Shown: in pieces, positions 12,401-33,089 of the stretch
Layout of the letters: each line of letters opens with the position of its first letter
How positions within the stretch are numbered: position 1 is the stretch's first letter
DNA from: Zoroaster sp. YZ-2022
Lineage: Eukaryota > Echinodermata > Asteroidea > Forcipulatida > Zoroasteridae
DNA length: 64,000 nt
Assembly: GCA_029582265.1 (NCBI GenBank)
Contig: CM055828.1
Location: 35,065,263-35,129,262, forward strand
Reading direction: 5' to 3'
Notes under the pieces: generated by a model
What the model was told of the DNA's origin: nothing
Database searches by the model: none
Seen by the model: only the letters and a program-made list of their open reading frames with translations
Program-made: the position numbers and the translations under genes

Positions 12401-14115
12401 CTAGGATCCTAGTCTCATAGTCTCAGTTTCCCGCCTGCGCGCCTCAACGAACTAATCCTCCAGCATCCATTCATGGGATGATCTTCCAGCAGTCTACTTA
12501 AGCCTCAGCATTTTCCAGAGTCCGGCATTCTCCTGAGGACGATCAGAGCATACTGATCGAAACGTCGAGTTGTACCCCCAGTTCTTTTCAGAACTAATTA
12601 CTACTCAATTGAGATTCCACATGGTGTCACCGCAATTAGTCTTACTTAAATTATTTCCAGTTTATCTAATCTTAAAATCTGTGTTTTAATAATTCTTAAA
12701 ATCAAAATATCAAAAATATCTTCGACTGTACCTTGTAAACAAAAAAATTATAAGGCAGAACTGAAACAAAAAGAATAATTTCAAACATTTCTATAAATTC
12801 TCAGATTTAAAGTATACACTTTTGGTAAAATTTATTTTTAAATGTTTCCATACTTAATAAGGATCAAAGAATACAAACAACACATGTTTCAGCTTATTTC
12901 ATTGTCTCGTTAACAAAAAAATTGTGAAGATGCAATTCCAACGTTGAATTTACATCTACGAAAGACAAAAATTCATTTTCAAAATTACTTGATGAATTGT
13001 ACTAAAATGACTTGACATCACCCAAGACAGAAATATTTCAATGGATTTTTTTTTATACGGTTTGATACCACTGATGGCATCATCAAGTTTGCACCAAGTA
13101 ATTTTAATATAAATCTGTGATCATTTGTTTTTCGAGAATAACGTATGGCAATAATAAAGTAGGCAATATCTAAAAATTATCTACAAAAATAACACTGTCA
13201 TTGTACATTTAGCAAAGCATTGAATAGATAGACAAAGCATTCCAATATTCACCACATGTAGGTAAACCCATCCATGTCTAAAGACTGCTGTCCCAGACAC
13301 ACTAAACACTACACTCACAGCAATTCATTTTCCCCATGAATTCATCCCTTTCATGTCAACAATTCCTTCCCAATCCAGCCATCAGTGCATGCACTCACAT
13401 TTGTACACAAACATTATCAACACCAATCAAGGAATCCCCTGTTTTTCATGTTTTTGGGTGAAGACAAAACCTACATTGAATGGACACCGTCAGACGCACA
13501 CACACGCCCGACATGATGGCATGTCATGTAATTGCACCTTTTATCCGAAATGAAATCCAACCCGAAACCATTTTTGTTTTCACCGAACACCCGCTAAAAT
13601 CACCCCCAAATTACTGGATTAATCACTCCTCCACGGTTCAACGTTCATGTGGCAATCTCCGCGCACATCTGTAGAAACCCACAGTCATGGAAATTGTCAC
13701 CATTTCATTCAAAGTTCGGCGCAAAATGCAAAAGTGGGGAACAGAGGGTTTCAGGATTAAGAGCGCAGAAAATATTCTTACCTTCGTTAAACCTCCCCAA
13801 GCAATGACTTTGCTGTACAACAGATATAAATCCAATTCTATCCCTCCAATTGTCGGTAACCGAGAGAAAGGTGTCCTGCACAAACAAAAGAAGAAAAAAG
13901 AACACACTTGGAAGAAGAGTGAACTTGGGAGAACAATGGCATAGAAAAGTTGGATCCCGAAATAATGAAACAGAAAGGAACGGATTCAAGCCGGAGTGAT
14001 TTAGACAGAATTTTTAGTTTTACCCTTTCGATGCGTGAAACTGACGAAGCTGGCTGACAAACGCATAACGTTCTTGTTCGTAGCTGTACGGATCTTTGTC
14101 CAAAAATTTCGCCAT
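6308..14115 (-). CDS. ARID2: ARID2 (BAF200)-like chromatin remodelling subunit, N-terminal three coding exons, partial
   Basis: Three minus-strand exons (14115-14024, 13875-13782, 6405-6308) join in frame with GT-AG introns (phases 2 and 0) to give 94 codons plus 2 nt. After about 12 residues the product reads as an ARID domain: a first helix around residues 17-28 (AFVSQLRQFHAS), GTPFSRLPTIGG, ELDLYLLYSKVIAWGGLTKV, then the WENLQEYFG and FALRQFY helices. The short leader and the wording match ARID2 better than ARID1, ARID3 or ARID5 as I know them. ARID2 is the DNA-binding subunit of PBAF SWI/SNF complexes in the nucleus. The armadillo-like, RFX and zinc-finger parts are absent, so the gene must continue left of the window. 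The donor after 6308 (GTAAGT) implies another exon; I searched 1-6300 on the minus strand and found none. Intron 2 is 7.4 kb and intron 3 exceeds 6.3 kb. The ATG at 14115 was chosen because it opens the ARID frame; another ATG at 14128 is out of frame. Confidence 0.85.
6658..6798. repeat. Small inverted repeat, possible MITE
   Basis: TAAGCGCCCCACTTAA near 6658 is matched by TTAAGTGGGGTGTTTA near 6779 in inverted orientation. Short and AT-rich between; no target duplication could be defined. Confidence 0.3.
6836..7862. mobile_element. Longer TATCGC-family element
   Basis: Right end TATCACCCAAGCCTA and the shared blocks TCAGAAATTCCATGG and CTTTCGGAAGTGAGAAAC match the 400-bp copies. The interior is about 600 bp longer. 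The left TIR is not intact. Confidence 0.55.
9190..9350 (-). mobile_element. Penelope-like element 3' repeat (pLTR) fragment
   Basis: Minus-strand copy of the unit GGTGTCACCGCA ... AGTTCTTTTCAGAAC ... shared with 12.5, 22.3, 46.2 and 57.2 kb. The ribozyme-like core is decayed here (stem II mispaired, G12 lost). Confidence 0.65.
9551..9953. mobile_element. TATCGC-family MITE, 403 bp
   Basis: Termini TAAGCTTGGGCAATAT and TATCGCCCAAGCTTA; collinear with the 398-bp copy at 20397-20794. Flanks ACTGGGTA and ACTGGCTA resemble a decayed 8-bp target duplication. Confidence 0.75.
12022..12650 (+). mobile_element. 5'-truncated Penelope-like element with GIY-YIG C-terminus and 3' repeat
   Basis: 12022-12321 encodes the C-terminal half of a Penelope GIY-YIG endonuclease (RLKEHRAHGHRGDFDKSAIV, RRIREAIEIVKHDTVPQDIGF, FFISDIW) and ends in a stop at 12322. 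The GIY-YIG start motif and the reverse transcriptase are missing. Downstream come a hammerhead-like core (12527-12572) and the family 3' repeat to about 12650. Confidence 0.85.
12527..12572 (+). ncRNA. Hammerhead-ribozyme-like core of a Penelope-like element
   Basis: CTGAGGA at 12533-12539 matches CUGANGA. Then one extra C, GATCAG / CTGATC as a 6-bp stem II with a 6-nt loop, GAAA at 12559-12562, and CGTC before GAG, which pairs with the preceding CTC as stem I. Stem III is reduced to ACGT, which is self-complementary. The extra base after CUGANGA is non-canonical. Confidence 0.6.
13782..13875 (-). CDS. ARID2: ARID2 coding exon 2
   Basis: 94 nt between a pyrimidine-rich TTTGTGCAG acceptor and a GTAAGA donor. 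It encodes the central ARID segment (TPFSRLPTIGG through GGLTK) and ends in phase 0. Confidence 0.87.
14024..14115 (-). CDS. ARID2: ARID2 coding exon 1
   Basis: 92 nt from the ATG at 14115-14113 to a GTAAAA donor. It encodes about 30 residues beginning MAKFLDKDPYSYEQERYAF and ends in phase 2 (GG, completed by G of exon 2). Confidence 0.82.
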
Positions 14116-14640
14116 AATTTTGCCCCATGTACTCTCTCACTTTCGGCACCTTTTCGTGAATGAGTTCTGTTAGGTCATCTGTTAATGAATTTCCTGTATG
14201 CCAAGTGGCGCATCAGTTTAAATTTCCAGCACCAATCTTGTCCACAGGAGCTCCGTTCATTGACAAAAAATCTACTTCTTATGCACGTTGAATGGCCCTC
14301 CCTAGACTGTTCATAAACCGCTGACATAGACCACTTTCAACCCGCGATTTTGTCTCTTTTTTGGGCGATTTCCTTAGAAATATGCCTCGGGCATCAAAGG
14401 ACAGTCCCTCCGCTCTCCGACGAGCCGGTCAATTTCAAATTCAGAAGACACTTGGTGATGGAAAATAGCCCACGTAGAGTTCAACTGTGTGAAGGAAAAG
14501 CAGTCCAAGAAATCCGTAACAAAAAGAGACATAATGAACATGCCGAAAATAGCAATGGCGCTATTAGGGGGTGCTGCAATTGCTAATACGCAAGGCCACT
14601 CCAGCCAATATGGCTGCGCCCTGTTTATTCAAATTACGTA
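14116..14640. promoter_or_regulatory. ARID2 upstream / probable promoter region
   Basis: Lies just upstream of the ARID2 ATG and is less AT-rich, with more CpG, than its surroundings. An out-of-frame ATG at 14128 would initiate a frame overlapping the ARID2 start. No TATA box was identified. Confidence 0.35.
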
Positions 14641-15380
14641 TGGAGCGCCAATTCCTCAATAAAACGTTATTTTCAAAGGTCGGTATAATGATCAATATGA
14701 AATTCTAGCTGTGTAAAGTTAGGCTCTCAATTAATATATCACCACACAGGCCAGTGATCTCAGGTAAAACCCTAATGTTTCACAATAAATGTCTAGCTGG
14801 TGTTGTATTATGTGCATTGACACTTCTGTATGCGGGACCAACTTACATCGCTTTCGTGTGAAGTGGGAGGGAAGCGGCTCGTGCATACACATTTTCCCTG
14901 CTGCATTTTGTAAAATATTATTTATTCATATCAATTTACTTGTTTTTACACTTAAAGAAATAAACATTGAGCCAATGGAAACTCTCCTGTATAATGTCGC
15001 ATGTTCAAACCAGTAAACACTTTTAGATAAAATGTCTGTAATTGTAGCCATACTTTGTAAGAGAAATTTAAGTAGAAAACCAACATGTGAAATTGTTCAG
15101 CTCCTGTTGCTCATATTAGTGCATTAAGATTGTTCGAAATCTTTCTGATGAGGAATTTTCGTCTCATAAAGTCGAAAATTAAGTTTTATATATTTTATTA
15201 AAATGATAATTTCAAGGGAAGTTTGATGCATTTTTGCGCGTTGTCTCCCTGTTGCCAAGAGTATATTTTAAAAAAATGCAAAAATACAAAAAAACAAAAC
15301 AAAAAACACCCAGTAGAATTGCTTGTTTCTTCATATACAATATTCTATTTGTCCATTTTGTATATCGCGCCTGATCGGTT

Positions 15381-15609
<229 letters not shown>

Positions 15610-15984
15610 ATATTTAATATCATTATTATGAATATTAATAATAATAATGTTAAGTGCAGTGGGCCTAATTAAAAACATCCTGTAGGCTAATACAAACAAA
15701 AACGTATAAAAACCCACCCTAAAGCTTATCAATAATGGACAACTTTGGATATTTATAATCATCTTCTGATAAAATAACCCCTTTTCCGAGGAACTGTTTC
15801 CAAAGATTTTTTCTGGGAATTCGATTTTGTGTCAGTGACTCAGTGTACATACAAAAAACACATCACAGCCTGTCATAAATATTTCCCATCGCATATTCTA
15901 TGGTTGCAATTCATTTAATTTCATTTAATTTTATTAAATTTAATTAATGTTATTCGTCACGTACCAGTATAAAATTAATAACAT

Positions 15985-16488
<504 letters not shown>

Positions 16489-16867
16489 ATTTATTATAAA
16501 AACACCCTGATCATATAAAACTGTAATTATTTTATTATGCAACGGTACCACTATTTTAAATTGTATATGTACAGTTGCATATTGATTATTCAGCTTATAC
16601 AATCATGCCAGTGATCCAATTCACTAATTGCGCTGTTCAGGTGTGTATCCAGACCGCTTTTCCAAAAAAGGGCACATATTTGTTCATGTATGGTGAGAAA
16701 AAGGGGTTAAGAGGGCGTTTGAGAATTACTCATAGGCTAGTAGCTAGAGCATGGAGTTATTAAAAGGTTTTAAAGATACCCCTGAATTCAATGAGCATGG
16801 ACGAGTCGCACATAACTCAAGGATAAGAAAGGTTTTCGTTAAATTTCTCAGCAGTAGAAAAGGAAAA

Positions 16868-16975
16868 GTAAGACTAATTGCAGTGACACCATGTGAAATT
16901 CTCTATTGAGTGGTAATTAGTTCTGAAAAGAACTGGAGGTTACAACTCGACATTTCGATCAGTGTGCTCTGAAAA
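16868..16975 (-). mobile_element. Penelope-like 3' repeat fragment
   Basis: Matches the minus strand of the family repeat (AAGACTAATTGCAGTGACAC, TAGTTCTGAAAAGAACTGG). Breaks off within stem II of the ribozyme-like core. Confidence 0.65.
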
Positions 16976-17986
16976 GGAAATTAACATTTTATAGAAACTA
17001 AGGTAAAACATTGATAATTACAAAATTACCAAATTACAGGGTTATTATTACTCGAAAGCCAACCTAATGGGGGAATCGGTAAAGGTACAAATAGTCCTTA
17101 TTTATGAAATTCTCTTTTTTAACAGGAAACACGAAAAAGTGTTTTGTGTAAAATTTGTGAATGCTTTTGAAAATTTTCCTAATGACTTAGAATACACATT
17201 GAGCATACCGAAGTAAAACAGTTCTGCCGACTTATTCAATGTTGAGCCGTCCCTTTAAACCTTAAAATAAATGTAAATTTTCAAGGAGTGAACCCGGCCA
17301 GAGCATCATCGTATTAATTTAAAGACTCTGCAAATGAACTGCCATACTTTATTTTTTAAATTAATTCTCCTGCCTAATGCCAGTGATCAGAAACAAGGGC
17401 TGCGTCCGTCGCTGCACACAGTTACATGCCGTGCGAAGCATTCATGCATAACCACTTCTTATGCAAATAAGGTACGCCACGTGTTTCCGTGCTTGTAAAC
17501 AAACCACTTGCTCAGCAGTGATTCGCGGGATCGCTATAGTACGATCGATCGCGCACATGGCCAGCCCTGAATGTATGTTGTTATGGTGGACCCACGTACT
17601 TTCTGTGGAAAATCTCCATGAAGAAGATAACTATTTGCATGTTTGAAGTTGGCGCTTTCTGACTCATACACACTTCCATCGCGTCCGACCGTATCGGAGG
17701 ATTGCCACGCGGTCGACGTATTGTAAATACGACTGTCATTTGATTATTTTCCGAGTATACAGTCTGACGTCCGAGGAGCAAGTACAGCCGACGGTCCTGT
17801 CGCGAGACGTACTTGGAGAGATCGGATGTTGTCAATCCGTTGTTTTAGTCTTGAGAAAGCCAACATTTCAGTCGTGGATTCAATCATCTGATAATCTTAT
17901 CATTTAAAAAAATATTAGTCGGTTTGTCACATCTGATCTGAACAAGGGTGTGCGCTTCGTATAGTCAACAACGATTGTTTTCCAAG

Positions 17987-27927
<9,941 letters not shown>

Positions 27928-28535
27928 TTTATTCTTTTTATCTTTTCTATATTCATTGTTTTGTAATTATAACTTTAAGTAAGAGTTAGTTAGAATTTAG
28001 TGTAAGTGTAAAATCTTCCTAACAATTACCACATAAAAACACACATAACATCCTTTTTTATAAGGGCATCTATTCTGACATACTATTGGAAACATGTATT
28101 CCCAAAAAATATAAATCACTTTAAAAGTACATGAACCTTATGCTGCTGCCTTCCCTATTTACAAGGACATTGTACTTGGTGGCCATGACATTGTGACCTG
28201 GGGCATAGCTTACAGGCTGAAAATGAAGCTCCGTTTTGACCCAGATCAGGGAGAGATCAGTCAATGATCATCAGAAAGTTCAGTATGTAATAACTTGTTG
28301 CTATGGCAAAATGTTTGAGATGAGATCTGTTTATCTCATCACGTTTTTACAGTGTAATTTGTAAATAATACTGAAAAATGTTTTATTTGATTTCCTGAAA
28401 TCTATGCAATTTGTGTGTGGTTTTCAGGGAAAAAAAACTGCAAAGAAAAAAAAAGAGAAAACAAGGTTCTTGTCTCACATTAAAACACTATTTTAAATTG
28501 GCTTACATATATTCAAAATATTATTTCAGTCTCAT

Positions 28536-28541
28536 AATAAA
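28536..28541 (+). terminator. Candidate lipase polyadenylation signal AATAAA
   Basis: An AATAAA in an AT-rich stretch about 0.6 kb past the lipase stop. The region has other A/T-rich candidates, so this is tentative. Confidence 0.25.
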
Positions 28542-29009
28542 ACACCTTGGTACATTAAAATGGCAAAAAACATTAATATAAATGAATTTTATAAATAAAA
28601 CCAATCCATCTATGTCAAAAGTACATATTGCTCTGAAAATATACTTAGAGAGTGGATAATTGATTGTAATAGATGGCCTATGGTTAGGGCTTTGTGACAA
28701 TTTGTATATTACCGTACCCGTACAATTATAGTTCTTATAAAAATGTAAAAGTTTCCATGGAAACTTGCCACGAACTTGCCATGCATTTGCCTTAAGACAA
28801 TCCTTTCTCAGAAATATCATTTACGTATAGGAATACAGAAATCGTTTAATGCTTATAAATACCTTTGATTAATCAGTAGAAGTAGCACTTTATAAAAAAA
28901 TTGTCATAGGTTTTATAAATATTTGACATTAATTTTGAAAAATATACTATAATTTGATATATTTGAGTATTCTAAACCTAAATGCAGCTTACAAGGAATA
29001 TACACATTT

Positions 29010-29730
29010 GGAAATTACCCGATTACAAAATGACTAAATAAACTTACTTGACGTGAAGCTGGTGATGGTACCAAACATCCTGAGAAATTATCCTGTCTGA
29101 TATGCCGGCATATTTGAGAAAACGTGAAATGTTTTACCAATTTTAAATGGAATCGTGACTGATCTTTTTTCCATATTTGAATGAATGCAAACAAATCTGA
29201 AAGCATTTTCACTATTTGCTCGTTAATGACGCATTGAAATGAAACTTTGGTTTCTGTACACAAGGCCGTAGACAAAGGGGAGGGGGTGAAACTCCCATAT
29301 CGATTTTTAGTCGGCAAAATCGAGCTTAAGTTGCAGCGGCATTGCTTTTCAGTGGGGGGGGGGGCAGGGGGTATGGGTTTTTCCCTTTTCTTTTTTCCCC
29401 CTTTTTTTGGGGGGGGGAACTATCGGGATTTTTCGTGGGGGGCACCTAGGGGACACTGGAAATTTGTGGGGGCCGCTGTTTGCCAACTGAGTCAGTTGGC
29501 AAATAAACCACCTCCCTCGTTTTGATACTTACTTATTTAGGTGTTAAATAAGTCAGTGGGCAAATTGCCATCCACAACCCCACAACCCCCACCCAACAAC
29601 CCCCACAACCCCCATCCAACAACCCCACAACCCCCACCCCACAAACAGAGGATTATGCTACGGCCCTGTCTGTACATCTCTCTTGATTCTTGTACAAAAA
29701 TGAATGCATTTACAGACATTTGACCAATGG
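29010..29730. repeat. Dispersed repeat related to 48,360-48,690
   Basis: Shares ACCAAACATCCTGAG near its start and GCATTTACAGACATTTG plus CTGTACATCTCTCTTGATTC near its end with the rapsyn-intron copy. Confidence 0.5.
29332..29478. mobile_element. Partial CAGCGGCGTAGCC-family hAT-like MITE
   Basis: Contains TTTTCAGTGGGG, GATTTTTCGTGGGGGGCACC and CACTGGAAATTTGTGGGGG of the family. Both TIRs are degraded and no target duplication was found. Confidence 0.6.
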
Positions 29731-29999
29731 TGTAACGATTCCTTAATTTGTTTTTCAACTCAAATAAGTGAACAATTGTATATTAGGCTTATGTTTTATA
29801 TGCTGCGAATAAGCACAGTTTGTGATTTGAGTATCCTTGACATTTTCTCGTTAATTCAAACGTTTTGATAATTAGTCTGTTAAATACGTTAATAAACGTC
29901 ATTTGACAATATACATTCGATTTGAGCATGGTCCTTATACAACGTTAATAAACAAACATTTTGGTATGTTTCATGTTCTTTTAAGTAAAAACTATTTGT

Positions 30000-30062
30000 G
30001 TGTCACCGCAAATAGTCAATTTACTTATCCTCTTCACCATGCAAAGCTACAAGTTTTACTCG
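30000..30062 (+). mobile_element. Penelope-like 3' repeat terminal fragment
   Basis: GTGTCACCGCAAATAGTC followed by CTCTTCACCATGCAAAGCTA, the end of the family repeat. Confidence 0.55.
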
Positions 30063-30621
30063 TGTTCTTTTAAATAAATATTATTCTGTAGACTATTTAC
30101 ATATATTTAGAATTAGTTTTTTAAAGTTAAACGAATTTTCCGTCCATTTTTACTAAATGCATGTTTGGATGAATTTGAATAAAAACGTTTTCAAAAGCAT
30201 CATTTGTTTGTTTAATGTACGTTGTCGTCCGCAGCATCCCGCTTTGGCATTTAAAACATTAAACAAAAATTAGTTGTTTTATTCAAACACTGCCCAAGAG
30301 AACAAGAAGCATGAGGGATACCCAAGCTAAAGTTAATGTATTGTGAGCAGGTAGCAAATGATGATGAACATTAGATTTGAAGGACTGACTACAGATGAAG
30401 CATCCACAACAGGCCAGCAGGTAAAGAGTTCCAAAGCCACGCATAAGATGCTGATAATATAGGACCTCTGATGTTGTTAAGTCCGTTTTTTGTTATTGTA
30501 CAGTGGATGAGGCAGCAATTAAGAACACTGCATTTTGCGAAAGACGCAGTAAGACCAGCAACTTGGCTATGGTGGCTTATTAAGGATTGGATTCAACATG
30601 CATTCATGAAGCTGAAATATA

Positions 30622-30883
30622 CTACTCAAAACAATTTAGGGAACACCGGAATAATCTCAGTTAAAGCAAGATCATTTATTTCAAATAAACACAATGTTTC
30701 ACAGAATTGATGAGAAACAACTGCACAATGAAACAGATGATAAAGGATGCATGTAGTGATTACACATTTCATGACATGACTACTGAAAGAGAGAGGGGGT
30801 TGCAAATGAAAATCCCGGTTCATGGAACATTTCAAACCTATTTGATGTTAAAAATCCGGTGTTCCTTAAATTGTTTTGAGTAG
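30622..30883. mobile_element. 262-bp Tc1/mariner-like MITE, copy 2
   Basis: Same length and orientation as 18326-18587, with TA target duplications. I count two base differences, one of them inside the right TIR. Confidence 0.88.
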
Positions 30884-32793
30884 TATAAATTTAATTGCCT
30901 CCAGCGTACTTCTATATGCTTTATGAGAAAACCCCTATTCTTAGGCTGGTTTGGAAACTGGGATAAATGGAGGTATTTCTGGAGATATGTAGCAAGCGAA
31001 ACTCGCTTGTTCGGGAGGCGGGGTGCGTTCGCCTATAATCTTACGACCTGGCCACGACCATGGAGGTATATTTGATTTGCCTTCACCAACGTGGAAAGCT
31101 ATCATTAATTTTCTTATTCGTCATCATGTTTCAATTATTAGGGGGTGGTGTGTGCACGGTTTCGAATATGAACCCCAGGCCCAACTATGACGTCATTTTA
31201 TCGTACGCATACGTCTAAATGACTGTTAATTCTTACATTTACATTTCTTAAAGGTGCACCTTGGTAATATACAAATTAATTCACGATTTTGTAAGTGGCA
31301 CAATATTTCACTGCAATAAAATATTATCTAGAAGACACACACTGAAGTAATAAATGATAATTATCGGCACATCTTTGACGTCATTGTATCGTGTTTTCTT
31401 CAATGCTTATAATAAAAACGGCAGACTGACTGACTGTGCTAGAAGTCCCTTTAATGTTTCGATTGGTTTCACACATCGTGCTTGTAAATCCATCGATCCA
31501 CCCAGCGCAAATATTATCAGCCTAATCAAACAACCACTGAGTTGGTGTTAGTCTAAATACAAGCTGTCATAGTGGCGCACATCATATGTGGGCTATTTTG
31601 CTCTAAGGGCCGCAGGACTTCAGCCTGCAAACGCCATACGTCTGATCCTTCCTCCATGAGGCCGATGTGTGACACGAGTTATTTAACAAGTACAAAATAA
31701 CGATGATTCGGGTTTCTTTAATATTTTGTCAACAATTTGAAGGAAATACGGTTGTGTTTAGAAACTGCTTACATGATATTCTGTGGCCTAACTTACAAAG
31801 CTTCATGTAAAATAGAGTGAACCATCTAACTGCAAGATCAGTGGTTTCATACAGCTCTGTGAGGGTTCTCTGCATCTGTATAGTCCTGTACCACATACAA
31901 AACCGTCTGGTCTTCAATATCTGCAGAAACATTATGGAGTTTCAGGCTACCATGATCAAGGATAATAATAACCATATGGAATATTAAAGCCTACATCTGG
32001 AGAAGAGACTATCAAGAAGCCCAGCATAGAATAGCGTCCATAGTAACCTCTCAGGATCTCTGCAGTTAAGTGTTTGTTACCAGTCGATACTGTTGACACA
32101 GTACCGCAAATCACTGCTCCATAAGGATTCATTTCAATTCAATGCTATCATTAAAAGCATTTTCCTACACGAGGTAGCTCTGAATGGTTCTGAATCCGCC
32201 TCTGATTATAATGATGTATGAATAATTTCAGTAAGTGTGAGCAACCCGATGCGGGAAGCCTCGTTACATAGCTGTTTCAAGACCGGACTGTTATCACTTG
32301 GAGACGTTTCTGACGGGGTAAGTTTCCAGAATATTCTGGTTGTTTTCACGACGGCCAGAATCTTTTCACCTTGTGTTTTGCTTAAGGAATCTATGGACAT
32401 GGGCCGTACGATATCATGTGATAAATACATTTTGGAAGTTGTTAATTTAGAAATTTAGAAAAGTAGGCTACCGACACAGGACGAGGTATAATCAGCCACA
32501 TGCACGGTTAGGTGGGTCACTAACCGTTAAAAAAACGGTATTAGGGTTTGACCGTCTGATATGTTTAGAATCAGATAAAGAACTTCTGCATCAAACTGGA
32601 TTTGTTTTTGAAACCGCAGCTTTTGGAAAAGATTCATGTTTTGTTTTCTTTCTTTTTTCAGGATCGTATATATGTTCTTTGATCTGTGCCAAACAAAGTT
32701 GATTGGACGTATCATTTCTCAGCATAAACTGGTTCGAAGCAGTTAGCTGTAGGCCTATAAGAATAAAACACGACACAAAATAATAGTTTGAAA

Positions 32794-33089
32794 ATGTATC
32801 CAACAAAATATAAAAAGAAAACTCTTAAAGCGTCACCACCCGTGTCTAGTGAACCAGAGGCAAATTCTCTTACCGGCCATAGACGAAAAAGTCGACCTGT
32901 CAGAGATGTGCACCCGATAGCTAATGGGGAAAGCATACCCAAGTCCCAGGTCGCAAAACACGCACTTGAGAACATTGAAAGTGTACAGGCAATTAATGAA
33001 GTTGATGCTAAGATCCAGGGGGAACTTACACCACAGGAAATACGGGATTTGAGATATGTTTTCGACACATTCGACAATGAACATCGCGG
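32794..33089 (+). CDS. EF-hand gene coding exon 1
   Basis: 296 nt from ATG to GTAAGT, phase 2. Encodes the basic N-terminus and the first EF helix. Confidence 0.83.

Larger units (their letters stand above)
6406..13781. other. ARID2 intron 2
   Basis: Carries two TATCGC-family MITEs (6836-7862, 9551-9953), GTACTTTTTCATGAGTA-type repeats (8,140-8,280), and two Penelope-like fragments (9190-9350, 12022-12650). No other coding sequence was seen. Confidence 0.6.
27928..32793. other. Intergenic region between the lipase and the EF-hand gene
   Basis: Holds a dispersed repeat (29,010-29,730) with a degraded G-rich MITE inside it, a C/A-rich low-complexity run (29,566-29,645), a Penelope fragment (30000-30062) and the 262-bp MITE (30622-30883). 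31,000-32,793 shows nothing I recognise; the EF-hand promoter should be in its last part. Confidence 0.5.

Noticed and set aside
13687..14149. Several overlapping frames of 85-103 codons on both strands around the ARID2 start
   Set aside because: They are shadows of ARID2 exons 1-2 in other frames running through the intron.
32237..32458. 73-codon plus-strand frame just upstream of the EF-hand gene
   Set aside because: No recognised similarity, and it does not splice in frame to the EF-hand exon; could at most be 5' UTR.
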